Shown: positions 24,606-32,605 of the stretch, piece after piece
Layout: the number at the start of each line of letters is the position of its first letter
Numbering within the stretch: the stretch's first letter is position 1
From: JAZNQN01 sp045590195
GTDB taxonomy: Bacteria > Bacillota > Clostridia > UMGS1883 > UMGS1540
NCBI GenBank assembly: GCA_045590195.1
Contig: JAZNQN010000076.1
Span: 1 to 52,992, forward strand
Direction of reading: 5' to 3'
Length of the DNA stretch: 52,992 bases
Program-made: the position numbers and the translations under genes
Notes under the pieces: model-generated
What the model was told of the DNA's origin: nothing
What the model saw: only the letters and a program-made list of their open reading frames with translations
The model's database searches: none

Positions 24606-25121
24606 TTAAATCTGCCTTCCTTTTCTTAATTTCATATCTATAAAATCGTCAACAAGCCTTGATTGTGCAATTAAAAAGTCTTTTGTTTCAGATACTTTAA
24701 AAAGCATTTTGGAAATCATATCAACCTGCTTTTTAAATTTTCGTGTAAGTTTTTTATGCTCCAGGGGGCAAAAATCAACTGCTCTGGGATCATATATTAC
24801 CTGCAAATTCCCCTCTACATCAACATAGGGCAAAAGCGGAAAAATTCTGCAGGCCAGCGGCCTTCTTTCTCTTATACAGGTTCCGTCGCAGGTTATAAAG
24901 CGAACATATTTGCCGCTCACTTTGAAATTACTGTCAGAAATATCTGCAAAAGGCGTATCTTCGCCAAACATAACCTCTTCAAAAGGATAAAGATACATTC
25001 CGTCGCCCGCATCGGTATCGCTGCAGCAAAGGCAACCGCAAAGTCTTCCGCAATTTGTAATAAGCGGAGTTGTATTCATTATGGAATAAATGTTTTTATA
25101 AAACCTTTTTGGATTTATCAT
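24606..25121 (-). CDS. Cysteine-cluster protein, YkgJ-like
   Basis: A 171-aa protein with clustered cysteines: NCGRLCGCLCC (about 24-34), then CDGTCIRERRPLACRIFP in the middle and a further FCPLEH. The C...C...RPxxCRxFP pattern matches YkgJ-type putative zinc/iron-chelating proteins, whose function is not established. The ATG overlaps the metA stop (TGATG), so translation is coupled to metA. No link to methionine synthesis is known for the family. Confidence 0.7.
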   Translation of the reverse strand: MINPKRFYKNIYSIMNTTPLITNCGRLCGCLCCSDTDAGDGMYLYPFEEVMFGEDTPFADISDSNFKVSGKYVRFITCDGTCIRERRPLACRIFPLLPYVDVEGNLQVIYDPRAVDFCPLEHKKLTRKFKKQVDMISKMLFKVSETKDFLIAQSRLVDDFIDMKLRKGRQI

Positions 25122-26044
25122 CAGTCTTCACCAATTTCGTTTAAATCGTACGGCGTAATCTGATATACGCAGTAGTTAAGCCAGTTTGTAAACAAAAGGG
25201 TTGAATGTGCACGCCAGGAAATTACCGGTGCATTATTGGGGTTGTCGCCTTTATAATAATTGCACGGAATATCCTGCGGTAATCCTTTATCCCTGTCGCG
25301 AACGTATTCAAGATGAAGAGTTTCTGCATCGTATTCAGAGTGGCCCGTAACAAAAATATGTTTGCCGTTTTTCGAAGCCACCATATAAACTCCTGCCTCT
25401 TTTGAGGTTGCAATAATTTCCAGGTCGGAAACTTTTTTAATGTCCTCACTTCTTACCTCGGTATGCCTTGAATGAGGCGCATAGAAAACATCGTCAAAAC
25501 CACGAACAAGCTTATTTTTCTTTCTGTTTACCTTGTGTTTGAAAACACCAAACATTTTACTGTCCAAAGTATATTTTGGAACGCCGTAGTGGTAATAAAG
25601 CCCTGCCTGCGCCGCCCAGCAAATATGAAATGTTGAGGTAACGTGGGTTTTGCTCCAGTCCATAACTGCAGTAAGCTCGCTCCAGTAATCAACATCTTCA
25701 AAATCCATAAGTTCAACAGGCGCACCTGTTATAATAAGCCCGTCAAACTTTTCGCCTTTAACATCTTCAAATGTTTTGTAAAAAGATTTCAAATGCTCTT
25801 TAGGCGTATTTTTAGATGTGTGCGACGCCGTGTGCAGCAGCACAATTTCAACCTGCAAAGGCGAGTTTGAAAGAGCGCGCATAATCTGAGTTTCAGTTGT
25901 AATTTTTGTTGGCATAAGATTGAAAATTGCAATCTTAAGCGGACGGATATCCTGGCTCATAGCCCTTTTCTCCGTCATAACAAAAATATTTTCGCTGCGA
26001 AGGGTTTTTGCAGCAGGTAATTTATCCTGAATTTTTATGGGCAT
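25121..26044 (-). CDS. metA: Homoserine O-acyltransferase, probably acetyl-specific (MetA)
   Basis: First step of methionine synthesis from homoserine. The 307-aa protein has the MetA fold with nucleophile Cys142 in HICWAAQAG and a later HSEY/E pair. Residue 111 is Glu (TGAPVEL). In MetA proteins Glu111 is associated with acetyl-CoA and Gly111 with succinyl-CoA, as shown for Bacillus versus E. coli types, so homoserine O-acetyltransferase is predicted. AGGGGG precedes the ATG. The leader is about 60 nt and too short for a SAM riboswitch. Confidence 0.92.
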   Translation of the reverse strand: MPIKIQDKLPAAKTLRSENIFVMTEKRAMSQDIRPLKIAIFNLMPTKITTETQIMRALSNSPLQVEIVLLHTASHTSKNTPKEHLKSFYKTFEDVKGEKFDGLIITGAPVELMDFEDVDYWSELTAVMDWSKTHVTSTFHICWAAQAGLYYHYGVPKYTLDSKMFGVFKHKVNRKKNKLVRGFDDVFYAPHSRHTEVRSEDIKKVSDLEIIATSKEAGVYMVASKNGKHIFVTGHSEYDAETLHLEYVRDRDKGLPQDIPCNYYKGDNPNNAPVISWRAHSTLLFTNWLNYCVYQITPYDLNEIGED

Positions 26045-26109
26045 ATTATTCCCCCTTATATTCTAAATCTCTTACCATAAGGCAATATATCGAGAATTCG
26101 TTAAAATTC

Positions 26110-26138
26110 ATTATACCACATTCCTAAACATATTGCAA
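26110..26138 (-). promoter_or_regulatory. SigmaA-type promoter of metA
   Basis: TTGCAA (26133-26138), a 17-nt spacer and TATAAT (26110-26115) lie on the minus strand. The -35 lies only 3 nt from the edge of the inverted-repeat element. Confidence 0.8.
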
Positions 26139-26141
26139 CAA

Positions 26142-26446
26142 AAAAACAACAACTAACGGCGGTGCTTCTTAGGGATAAATCGGTTTTGGCTTGATATTTT
26201 CCGCTTATAGTGCGTAAAAAATGCAGACATACGACAGTATGCCTGCATTTTTTATAACTTCTCTAAGACAAAAAATCTCTAACCCAAAACTGCTTTACAC
26301 CATAAAAATCTTGTTTTTGAGTGCAAAGCAAGGCAAAAATTTGAGTAATCATTGACGGATTGTGAAAATTTTTAACGCAGTTATGTGCCGAAAACATGGT
26401 TTTTAGGCGGTTAATCCCTAAGAAGCACCGCCGAGTTGTTGTTTTT
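26142..26446. repeat. 305-bp element with long terminal inverted repeats (MITE-like)
   Basis: The left arm 26142-26176 and right arm 26414-26446 are inverted copies: AAAAACAACAACT, then CGGCGGTGCTTCTTAGGGAT, differing by about two nt. Only AT-rich, non-coding DNA and an internal terminator-like hairpin lie between. Such long near-perfect ends suggest a non-autonomous mobile or dispersed element. No target-site duplication can be fixed because the flanks are A/T runs, and no second copy is in the window. Confidence 0.5.
26216..26252. terminator. Bidirectional terminator-like hairpin inside the inverted-repeat element
   Basis: AAAAAATGCAG and CATAC pair with GTATG and CTGCATTTTTT around GACA, with one mismatched pair. 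T-runs occur on both strands, so it could stop transcription from either side. It is the only obvious terminator between the secreted-protein gene and metA. Confidence 0.7.
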
Positions 26447-26450
26447 AAGA

Positions 26451-28280
26451 TTATTTTGTTAAGTTTGTACATTTGTTATCCCATATAAATAACTCATATT
26501 CATCAGACGGAATGTTTACAGTCCATTTTGCTCCACTTGAGTTTTCATCAAATGTTGGCACTACAAAATTTATATCGCTAAGCGCTTTATCTCCGTCGTA
26601 AGATGCAACAATAACCTTTACATTCTTAATTTCATCTTCGGTCATTTTATCTGCATTTTCGCTTTCTGTAATTAAAGATAATTCAATCTGTTTTGTATCA
26701 TTGTCTTCTTTATAAAGAAGGTCGGCCTTTGGGCGATATTCTTTCACAAGCGGCAATAAAACTGAATTGTCAGTAAATAAAACCTCTGCATACTTAAAGG
26801 CATCGTTTCCGGTTTTTATATCAATTGCCTTCCAGTTTTCATAGTTGCCGTCAAACTCAACTTGCTCAATGCTTTCAAACGCCGAAAATGCATTCTCCGA
26901 AACGGCAGTAATTCCGCTTCCCAGAATAACTTTTTTAACGCCGGCAGCCGCTTCTGCCCATGTGCCATTTGCTGGTACAAACTCTGTTATAGCGCCAACT
27001 CCGTCAAGTTTTATGCTGCCGCCATCAATTACAAAAGCAATATCCTCGCCGCATGTACCTTTGGTTTTTTCTACAGTGTATGACCTTCCGCAAACACAGC
27101 GGTATCTTTTAAAATTATCATAATCCCCTTCAAGTTCGTATGTATGAGGTGCTTGGGTTCCTTCTATACCATCATAGCAAGACGCACACCTTTTCATATG
27201 ATAAGTTGATTCCCCGCCGCCAGCCGGGAACATAGCGAAAAATTTATATGTCCTTCCGCCTGCATGGTCACATTTTGAAACTTCATTTATTACAACAGTT
27301 TTATCGAGCATAGCAATTGTGCCAGGATTTTTAACATTGGGGTTTTCATAATAATCTGTTCCGTCATAACTAAATGCCCAGTTACCGTAAAGATTTATAG
27401 TACCTGCGCCCTTAATTTTTGCATTTGAAAGCTGTGCCCTCTGATTTACACCCTGATATGCATTACAAATGCCGCCCTCTTCAATAGTAAATATCTCCTC
27501 GGTGGTCAAGGGCATAAAAATAAATGACATCACACCGCCTGATTTTATATTGACATTTGCCATAAGGTTAATATATGTACTGGTATAAAACACAGTTGCT
27601 CCATTTTCTATATTAATGGTATTCGTGCTGTTTCCGGCTATTTTTGAAACCTGGGCTATGCTGTTTGGGGCAATATTTATTGACATATTGTTGTGATGAT
27701 TAAGTGTATCTGCTTTAAGTGTTCCCGAAATGGTTACCATATTTTTATTGGTTGTACCGCCATTTACAGAAGCTATTATCTCTTCGGCATAACCGCCGTT
27801 TGAATTTAAAACAGCCTCTTTGCAAAGATGCACACTGCCCTTTACCTCTGCATTTTTGCCAAGGTTAATGGTAGCATTGGTTACACGAATAAATTCAATA
27901 GCATTTCCTTCTTCGTAATATAAATTATTATGTACCTTACCATCAATGTTAAGGGTTGATTTATCGGCCAGTGATATGCTTAGATTTTTTATTGTTACAT
28001 TTTCAGGAATAGTCCATATATTACTGTTATATAAGATAACTTCGCTTCCGTATGGTTTTACACCAAAATCAATCATAACTTCTTCTTTAGGCCATCCAAA
28101 ATCGCCTGAAACTACAATTTTGTTCGTTCCATTCGAAGGGCAACCTGCATCGCGCCATTGTAATAGCTTTGTATAGCTGCTTATAATGCTGTAATCCCCG
28201 TCCACATTGTCCGCATAAACACCTGGAGCAACGCTTAAAAACAAACATAATACCAATAAAACCAAAATAATTTTTTTCAC
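26451..28280 (-). CDS. Secreted protein with BspA-like leucine-rich-repeat segment
   Basis: A 609-aa secreted protein with signal peptide (KKIILVLLVLCLFLSVAPGVYA). Residues about 60-330 form a repetitive, beta-helix-like region with many NI/VT/INLG strand turns. Cysteine-containing segments follow (KCDHAGGRTYKFF, RCASCYDG, YRCVCGRSY). Then comes a BspA-type block, GTCGEDIAFVIDGGSIKLDG with VKKVILGSGITAVSENAF, and a short C-terminal domain. BspA-type repeats are common in surface adhesins. There is no SLH or sortase anchor, so it may be released. The start is GTG at 28280 with GGGAG six nt upstream. Function unknown. Confidence 0.75.
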   Translation of the reverse strand: MKKIILVLLVLCLFLSVAPGVYADNVDGDYSIISSYTKLLQWRDAGCPSNGTNKIVVSGDFGWPKEEVMIDFGVKPYGSEVILYNSNIWTIPENVTIKNLSISLADKSTLNIDGKVHNNLYYEEGNAIEFIRVTNATINLGKNAEVKGSVHLCKEAVLNSNGGYAEEIIASVNGGTTNKNMVTISGTLKADTLNHHNNMSINIAPNSIAQVSKIAGNSTNTINIENGATVFYTSTYINLMANVNIKSGGVMSFIFMPLTTEEIFTIEEGGICNAYQGVNQRAQLSNAKIKGAGTINLYGNWAFSYDGTDYYENPNVKNPGTIAMLDKTVVINEVSKCDHAGGRTYKFFAMFPAGGGESTYHMKRCASCYDGIEGTQAPHTYELEGDYDNFKRYRCVCGRSYTVEKTKGTCGEDIAFVIDGGSIKLDGVGAITEFVPANGTWAEAAAGVKKVILGSGITAVSENAFSAFESIEQVEFDGNYENWKAIDIKTGNDAFKYAEVLFTDNSVLLPLVKEYRPKADLLYKEDNDTKQIELSLITESENADKMTEDEIKNVKVIVASYDGDKALSDINFVVPTFDENSSGAKWTVNIPSDEYELFIWDNKCTNLTK

Positions 28281-28332
28281 TGTTTTCTCCCTTTCTTACA
28301 CCATGTGATACATCTGAATTTTGCACCTGATA

Positions 28333-28361
28333 ATTATATCATACCACATATAAAAAAACAA
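28333..28361 (-). promoter_or_regulatory. Candidate promoter of the secreted BspA-like gene
   Basis: TTGTTT (28356-28361), a 17-nt spacer and TATAAT (28333-28338) lie on the minus strand. The -35 shares bases with the T-tract of the tgt terminator. Confidence 0.55.
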
Positions 28362-28384
28362 GAGGCAACAAAAAAGTTACCTCT
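28361..28384 (-). terminator. Terminator of the queA-tgt operon
   Basis: AGAGGTAAC pairs with GTTGCCTCT (one G-T pair) around a T6 loop, followed on the minus strand by TGTTTTTTTA. It begins 7 nt past the tgt stop codon. Confidence 0.8.
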
Positions 28385-28390
28385 CTCTTT

Positions 28391-29521
28391 TTATACTCTG
28401 CTTTCAAAGCGCGGGCCCATTTCATCGGCAAAAGCATCGTATCTGCCCTCTTCAATTGCCTGCCTTATTTCTTCCATAAGATGATTATAAAAATAAAGAT
28501 TATGAAGTACGCAAAGGCGCATACCAAGCATTTCGCCTGCCTTTATAAGATGGCGTATATATGCTCTCGAATAGTTTTTGCAGGCAGGGCATCCGCATCC
28601 CGGTTCAATAGGATTAGGGTCGCGCATATATTTTGCATTGTTTAAATTTACAACGCCATTGTGAGTAAATAAGTTTGCGTGGCGGGCATTTCGCGATGCA
28701 ATAACGCAGTCGAAAAAGTCTACCCCACGTCTAACTGCCTCTAAAATATTTCTTGGCGTTCCAACGCCCATTAAATATCTTGGCCTGTCCTCAGGCATAT
28801 AAGGCTCTACAACGTCAATTACGTGATACATTTCGCTGTGGCTCTCGCCCACCGCCAGACCGCCTATGGCATAGCCGGGTAAATCAAGCTTTGCAATATC
28901 TTTCATATGCTTTACTCTTAAATCATCGTGGGTTCCACCCTGATTTATGCCGAACAAAAGCTGATTTTTATTTATCGTATTTTCTTCTTTGTTTATGCTT
29001 TCAAGCTTTTCTTTGCAACGGATAAGCCATCTTGTTGTGCGCTCGATTGAATTTAAAGTGTAGTCATACGGTGCAGGGTTTTCAATACATTCGTCAAATG
29101 CCATAGCAATTGTAGATGCTAAGTTTGACTGAATTCGCATACTTTCCTCAGGCCCCATAAATATTTTTTTGCCGTCAATGTGTGACTGAAAGTAAACGCC
29201 CTCTTCTTTAATTTTGCGAAGTGAAGCAAGAGAAAAAACCTGAAATCCACCGCTGTCTGTCAAAATCGGGCGGTCCCAGTTCATAAACTTATGAAGCCCG
29301 CCCATATCTCTTACAACATCGTCGCCGGGGCGAACATGAAGATGATATGTGTTTGAAAGTTCAACCTGACAGCCTATTTCCTTTAAATCTAAGCTTGAAA
29401 CTGCGCCTTTAATAGCCGCCGAAGTTCCAACATTCATAAAAACAGGTGTTTGCACAGTTCCGTGAACAGTTTTAAACTCGCCTCTTCTTGCCCTGTTATC
29501 CTTAGCTAATATTTTAAACAT
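28391..29521 (-). CDS. tgt: tRNA-guanine transglycosylase (Tgt)
   Basis: Exchanges G34 of certain tRNAs for preQ1 in queuosine synthesis. The catalytic DSGGFQVFSL block, GGLAVGES, YLMGVGTP and the zinc site CGCPAC...C...H near the C-terminus are all present. The ATG at 29521 has GAGGAA a few nt upstream; an in-frame ATG at 29533 overlaps the queA end and has no site, so the protein is taken as 376 aa. It lies directly after queA, the next enzyme in the pathway. Confidence 0.93.
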   Translation of the reverse strand: MFKILAKDNRARRGEFKTVHGTVQTPVFMNVGTSAAIKGAVSSLDLKEIGCQVELSNTYHLHVRPGDDVVRDMGGLHKFMNWDRPILTDSGGFQVFSLASLRKIKEEGVYFQSHIDGKKIFMGPEESMRIQSNLASTIAMAFDECIENPAPYDYTLNSIERTTRWLIRCKEKLESINKEENTINKNQLLFGINQGGTHDDLRVKHMKDIAKLDLPGYAIGGLAVGESHSEMYHVIDVVEPYMPEDRPRYLMGVGTPRNILEAVRRGVDFFDCVIASRNARHANLFTHNGVVNLNNAKYMRDPNPIEPGCGCPACKNYSRAYIRHLIKAGEMLGMRLCVLHNLYFYNHLMEEIRQAIEEGRYDAFADEMGPRFESRV

Positions 29522-29522
29522 A

Positions 29523-30551
29523 TTATTCCTCATTTTTTTCTAAATACATTGCATCGCCAAAGCTGAAAAAGCGGTATTTTTCTTTAACAGCCTCATCATA
29601 TGCCTTTAAAACATTTTCCTTGCCTGCAAACGCCGAAACCAGCATAATAAGGGTTGATTTTGGCAAATGAAAATTTGTTATAAGGGCATCTATAACCTTA
29701 AATTTATAACCCGGATAAATGAAAATGCTCGTATCATCGCTTTTTGAAGGCACATACCCGTTTTCATCTGCGGCAGACTCAAGTGTTCTTACAGAAGTTG
29801 TTCCAACCGCCACAATTCTTCCGCCATTTTCTCTGGTTTTATTTATAATGTCGGCGGTTTCCTCTGAAATAGTGTAATACTCGCTGTGCATTTCATGCTC
29901 TTCAATTTTTTCTGCCTTTACAGGGCGGAAAGTTCCAAGCCCTACGTGCAAAGTTACAAATGCAACATTTACGCCCATGGCACGTATTTCATCAAGAAGT
30001 TCGTCGGTAAAATGAAGCCCCGCAGTAGGAGCCGCCGCCGAGCCTACCTCTTTTGAATAAACAGTTTGATATCTCTCCCTGTCTTCAAGTTTTTTGGTAA
30101 TGTATGGCGGCAGGGGCATTTCGCCAAGTGTATCAAGAATTTCTTCAAAAACGCCTTCAAAAGTAAATTTTACTATTCTGTTGCCGTTTTCCAAAACCTC
30201 TAAAATCTCTGCCTCTAAAATATCGCCAAAAACAAATTTTGCGCCTTTTTTTGCCCTTCTGCCCGGTTTTAAAATAACCTCCCAGCAGCATAAATCAATT
30301 CTTTTTAAAAGCAAAAATTCAATTGCCGCTCCGGTATCTTTTTTAGTTCCGTAAAGCCTTGCGGGCAAAACTCTTGTGTTATTTAAAACAAGACAGTCGC
30401 CCTTTTTCAAATATTCGGTTATGTTATAAAAGTGTCTGTGGTCTATCTTTCCTTCTATCAGCGTTAAAAGCCTGGAGGAGCTTCTTTGCTCCAGCGGTTC
30501 CTGGGCAATAAGCTCTTCGGGAAGAAAATAATCAAAATCGCTTGTTTTCAT
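29523..30551 (-). CDS. queA: S-adenosylmethionine:tRNA ribosyltransferase-isomerase (QueA)
   Basis: Builds the epoxycyclopentane ring on preQ1-tRNA using the ribosyl part of SAM. The 342-aa sequence starts MKTSDFDYFLPEELIAQEPLEQR and contains TAGLHFT, the HVGLGTF block and NFHLPKSTLIMLVSAF, all family signatures. The ATG overlaps the stop of the SpoIID-like gene (TAATG), so translation is coupled. The preQ1 synthesis genes are not in the window, so preQ1 may be made elsewhere or salvaged. Confidence 0.94.
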   Translation of the reverse strand: MKTSDFDYFLPEELIAQEPLEQRSSSRLLTLIEGKIDHRHFYNITEYLKKGDCLVLNNTRVLPARLYGTKKDTGAAIEFLLLKRIDLCCWEVILKPGRRAKKGAKFVFGDILEAEILEVLENGNRIVKFTFEGVFEEILDTLGEMPLPPYITKKLEDRERYQTVYSKEVGSAAAPTAGLHFTDELLDEIRAMGVNVAFVTLHVGLGTFRPVKAEKIEEHEMHSEYYTISEETADIINKTRENGGRIVAVGTTSVRTLESAADENGYVPSKSDDTSIFIYPGYKFKVIDALITNFHLPKSTLIMLVSAFAGKENVLKAYDEAVKEKYRFFSFGDAMYLEKNEE

Positions 30552-31705
30552 TAATAAACCTCAATGTCAGTAAAGTAGAATTTTAAAATCTCGTCGTATT
30601 TTGCGCCCTGGTCAGCCATAGCTTTTGCACCCCACTGGCTCATGCCGATAGCATGTCCCCAGCCTTTGCCGCTGAAGCGGTATTCTCCGTTTTCAAGGGG
30701 TTCAATTATGTATTGCTGACTTGAAAGCGCCAATATGGTTCTCGCCTTTTCAAGCTTTGCAACATGCTCTCCGGCTGTTCCGTAAAACGTAAGTTCTGTT
30801 ACTCTGCCCGACGGAGCATTTTTTGTAACCTTAATATCAACCACGTCACCTATTTTAACGCCCTTTTTATCAAGCATGCCTTTTATATCTTCTTTTGTAA
30901 AGGTTTGTTCCCAGTTATATTTGGTTGCCTCGTTTGGATTTTCGTATGTATCAACAACCGATTTCAAATGTGGAAACGGTGTTCCCCAAACATTTTCAAC
31001 GCTCTCCGTTACGCCACCGTCAGATGAAAAATAAAATACTTCACAAGGTTTACCGTGATATCTTATAATCTGATAAGCGGTTTCATTTACAGCCTGTATA
31101 GTTGATGGATACTCTGCCGCAACGCCACCATAAACCTGAGATGACTGTGTGGGACAAAGGTCAAATCCCAATTTTTCGTATTTGCCCATATTTTTAAATG
31201 AAAATGTTCTCGCACAAACGGCCTGTGCTTTAAGGGCTTCAATGTTCCACGAAGGCGACATTTCTTTTCCCACTACCGAGTAAAGATAGCTTTCAACATC
31301 AACAACATTTATAACTGTTATTTTACTGCCCGGCTGCCTTTTAAGCGAAACAAATCCACGGTACTCTTTGCCGTTTATCCAAAATCTCCCCTTTGGAGTT
31401 CTTATAGACATTTGTCCGCCGGGAGTGCTGTAAAAGTCCCAGTTAATTCTGTAATCTTTTTCGCCTGCAGTTCCAATTGTTATTTCGTTTTCAAGCATAG
31501 AAAAGTGATAACCGTATCCCCTGTCCTCGCCGAAACAAATGTTAAATCCGCCTTCACTTTTAAGCGTAAGGGTTTCAAGCTCGCTTCCGCCGTAAAAAAG
31601 GCCTATTCTTATTTCTCTATAACCAGTATACTCATCAGCCAAAGCCGATGGCATTGCAATAATACATAAAGTCAATACTAAAAAAACTGCTAATATTTTC
31701 CTCAT
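30551..31705 (-). CDS. SpoIID/LytB-domain secreted protein
   Basis: A 384-aa protein with signal peptide (MRKILAVFLVLTLCIIAMPSALA). The SpoIID/LytB domain is shown by SYLYSVVGKEMSPSW, LKAQAVCARTF, the middle SDGGVTE and the C-terminal GWGHAIGMSQWGAKAMADQG. SpoIID of Bacillus is a lytic transglycosylase active in engulfment; many clostridia carry extra homologues acting on vegetative or spore peptidoglycan. The start at 31705 has GGAGGAG before it; the longer ORF from 31768 reads through the promoter and is rejected. It heads the queA-tgt unit. Confidence 0.85.
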   Translation of the reverse strand: MRKILAVFLVLTLCIIAMPSALADEYTGYREIRIGLFYGGSELETLTLKSEGGFNICFGEDRGYGYHFSMLENEITIGTAGEKDYRINWDFYSTPGGQMSIRTPKGRFWINGKEYRGFVSLKRQPGSKITVINVVDVESYLYSVVGKEMSPSWNIEALKAQAVCARTFSFKNMGKYEKLGFDLCPTQSSQVYGGVAAEYPSTIQAVNETAYQIIRYHGKPCEVFYFSSDGGVTESVENVWGTPFPHLKSVVDTYENPNEATKYNWEQTFTKEDIKGMLDKKGVKIGDVVDIKVTKNAPSGRVTELTFYGTAGEHVAKLEKARTILALSSQQYIIEPLENGEYRFSGKGWGHAIGMSQWGAKAMADQGAKYDEILKFYFTDIEVY

Positions 31706-31736
31706 AACATCTCCTCCAAATAATACTTCGATTATA

Positions 31737-31765
31737 ATCATACTACATTTTAATTGAAACTTCAA
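31737..31765 (-). promoter_or_regulatory. Promoter of the SpoIID-like gene / queA / tgt unit
   Basis: TTGAAG (31760-31765), a 17-nt spacer and TATGAT (31737-31742) lie on the minus strand. A vegetative-type promoter suggests the SpoIID-like gene is not purely sporulation-specific. Confidence 0.6.
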
Positions 31766-31804
31766 CACACTTTACCCTTTTGTAACAAAAAAAACATATT
31801 TAGC

Positions 31805-31833
31805 TTGACAACTCATTTAATTTATAATAGAAT
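31805..31833 (+). promoter_or_regulatory. SigmaA-type promoter of the SGNH hydrolase gene
   Basis: TTGACA (31805-31810), a 17-nt spacer and TAGAAT (31828-31833) lie on the plus strand. The perfect TATAAT at 31823 is only 12 nt from the -35 and is not used in this reading. Confidence 0.7.
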
Positions 31834-31856
31834 ACTCGGCGAAAGGACTGATTTAA

Positions 31857-32588
31857 ATGAATATATTATCAATTGGTAACAGTTTTTCGCAGGATGCACA
31901 AAGGTATTTGCATTTTATTGCAAAAAGCGATAATTTTGACCTTACCTGCGTAAATCTTTTTATTGGCGGATGCCCTATTTTTACACATTACAGAAACATC
32001 TGTACAGATGCCAGTGCCTACACGCTTGAAATAAACGGATTCGATACTGCCTTTAAGGTTTCAATAAAAGAGGCGCTTTTATCAAGAGAGTGGGACGTGG
32101 TAACTCTTCAGCAGGCTAGCCACGAAAGCTTCAACTTTGATAAATATGTACCATATATCAACACCATTGCCGACTACATAAGAAAATATGCTCCAAAGGC
32201 AAAGATAGTAATTCACCAGACCTGGAGCTATGAAGAAGGCAGCGAAAGGCTTTTAAAATTTGGTTTTAAAAATCAAATGGATATGTTTCTGAGCCTTCAG
32301 GATGCCTATAATAAAGCGGCAAAAGAAATAAATGCCGATTTTATAATTCCTTCGGGCGAGGCAATGCAATATCTTTTGAAAAACGGCATAAAAGTTCACC
32401 GCGACGGTTTTCATTTGTCACTTGGAGCTGGAAGATACTGTGCCGCACTTTTGTGGTATGCCCTCCTTTCCGGCAACGATATTGAAAATAACTCCTTCTG
32501 CGATTTTGACGAGGAATTATCAGAAGAAAATATTAAAACAATTAAAAAATGTGTTATTGAAACTATAAAAAACAAAGGGATGATTTAA
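31857..32588 (+). CDS. SGNH-hydrolase-like protein, DUF4886 family
   Basis: A 243-aa cytoplasmic protein beginning ILSIGNSFSQDAQRYL. The GNSFS block carries the putative nucleophile Ser of SGNH esterases, and DGFHLSLGAGRYCAALLWY near residue 180 carries the Asp/His pair. TLQQASHESF in the middle matches the DUF4886 pattern. Family members are found beside polysaccharide-degradation genes and may remove acyl groups from sugars. AAAGGA precedes the ATG. It converges on the DUF5107 gene with a shared terminator. Confidence 0.8.
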   Translation: MNILSIGNSFSQDAQRYLHFIAKSDNFDLTCVNLFIGGCPIFTHYRNICTDASAYTLEINGFDTAFKVSIKEALLSREWDVVTLQQASHESFNFDKYVPYINTIADYIRKYAPKAKIVIHQTWSYEEGSERLLKFGFKNQMDMFLSLQDAYNKAAKEINADFIIPSGEAMQYLLKNGIKVHRDGFHLSLGAGRYCAALLWYALLSGNDIENNSFCDFDEELSEENIKTIKKCVIETIKNKGMI

Positions 32589-32605
32589 TCATCCCTCTTT
32601 TTTTA
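32576..32605. terminator. Bidirectional terminator between the SGNH and DUF5107 genes
   Basis: AGGGATGATT (32576-32585) and AATCATCCCT (32587-32596) form a hairpin around the TAA stop of the SGNH gene. C and a run of T follow on plus, and TTTGTTTTTTAT on minus, so it can serve both convergent genes. Confidence 0.88.

Larger units (their letters stand above)
26045..26450. other. 406-nt gap: metA leader, metA promoter and inverted-repeat element
   Basis: No gene is supported here. From left to right it holds the metA leader, the metA promoter, and a 305-bp element bounded by 33-35-nt inverted repeats that ends 5 nt before the stop codon of the secreted-protein gene. A 69-codon minus-strand frame (26263-26472) runs through the element but has no ribosome site or recognisable product. 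Confidence 0.7.

Noticed and set aside
26045..26103. Possible SAM riboswitch or T-box before metA
   Set aside because: The leader from the mapped promoter is only about 60 nt and has no SAM-aptamer or T-box landmarks.
26263..26472. 69-codon minus-strand ORF in the inverted-repeat element
   Set aside because: It begins inside the secreted-protein gene, crosses one repeat arm, and has no ribosome site or known domain; treated as chance.
31823..31828. Perfect TATAAT upstream of the SGNH gene as -10
   Set aside because: Only 12 nt from TTGACA, too short for sigmaA; TAGAAT at 31828-31833 has the correct 17-nt spacing.
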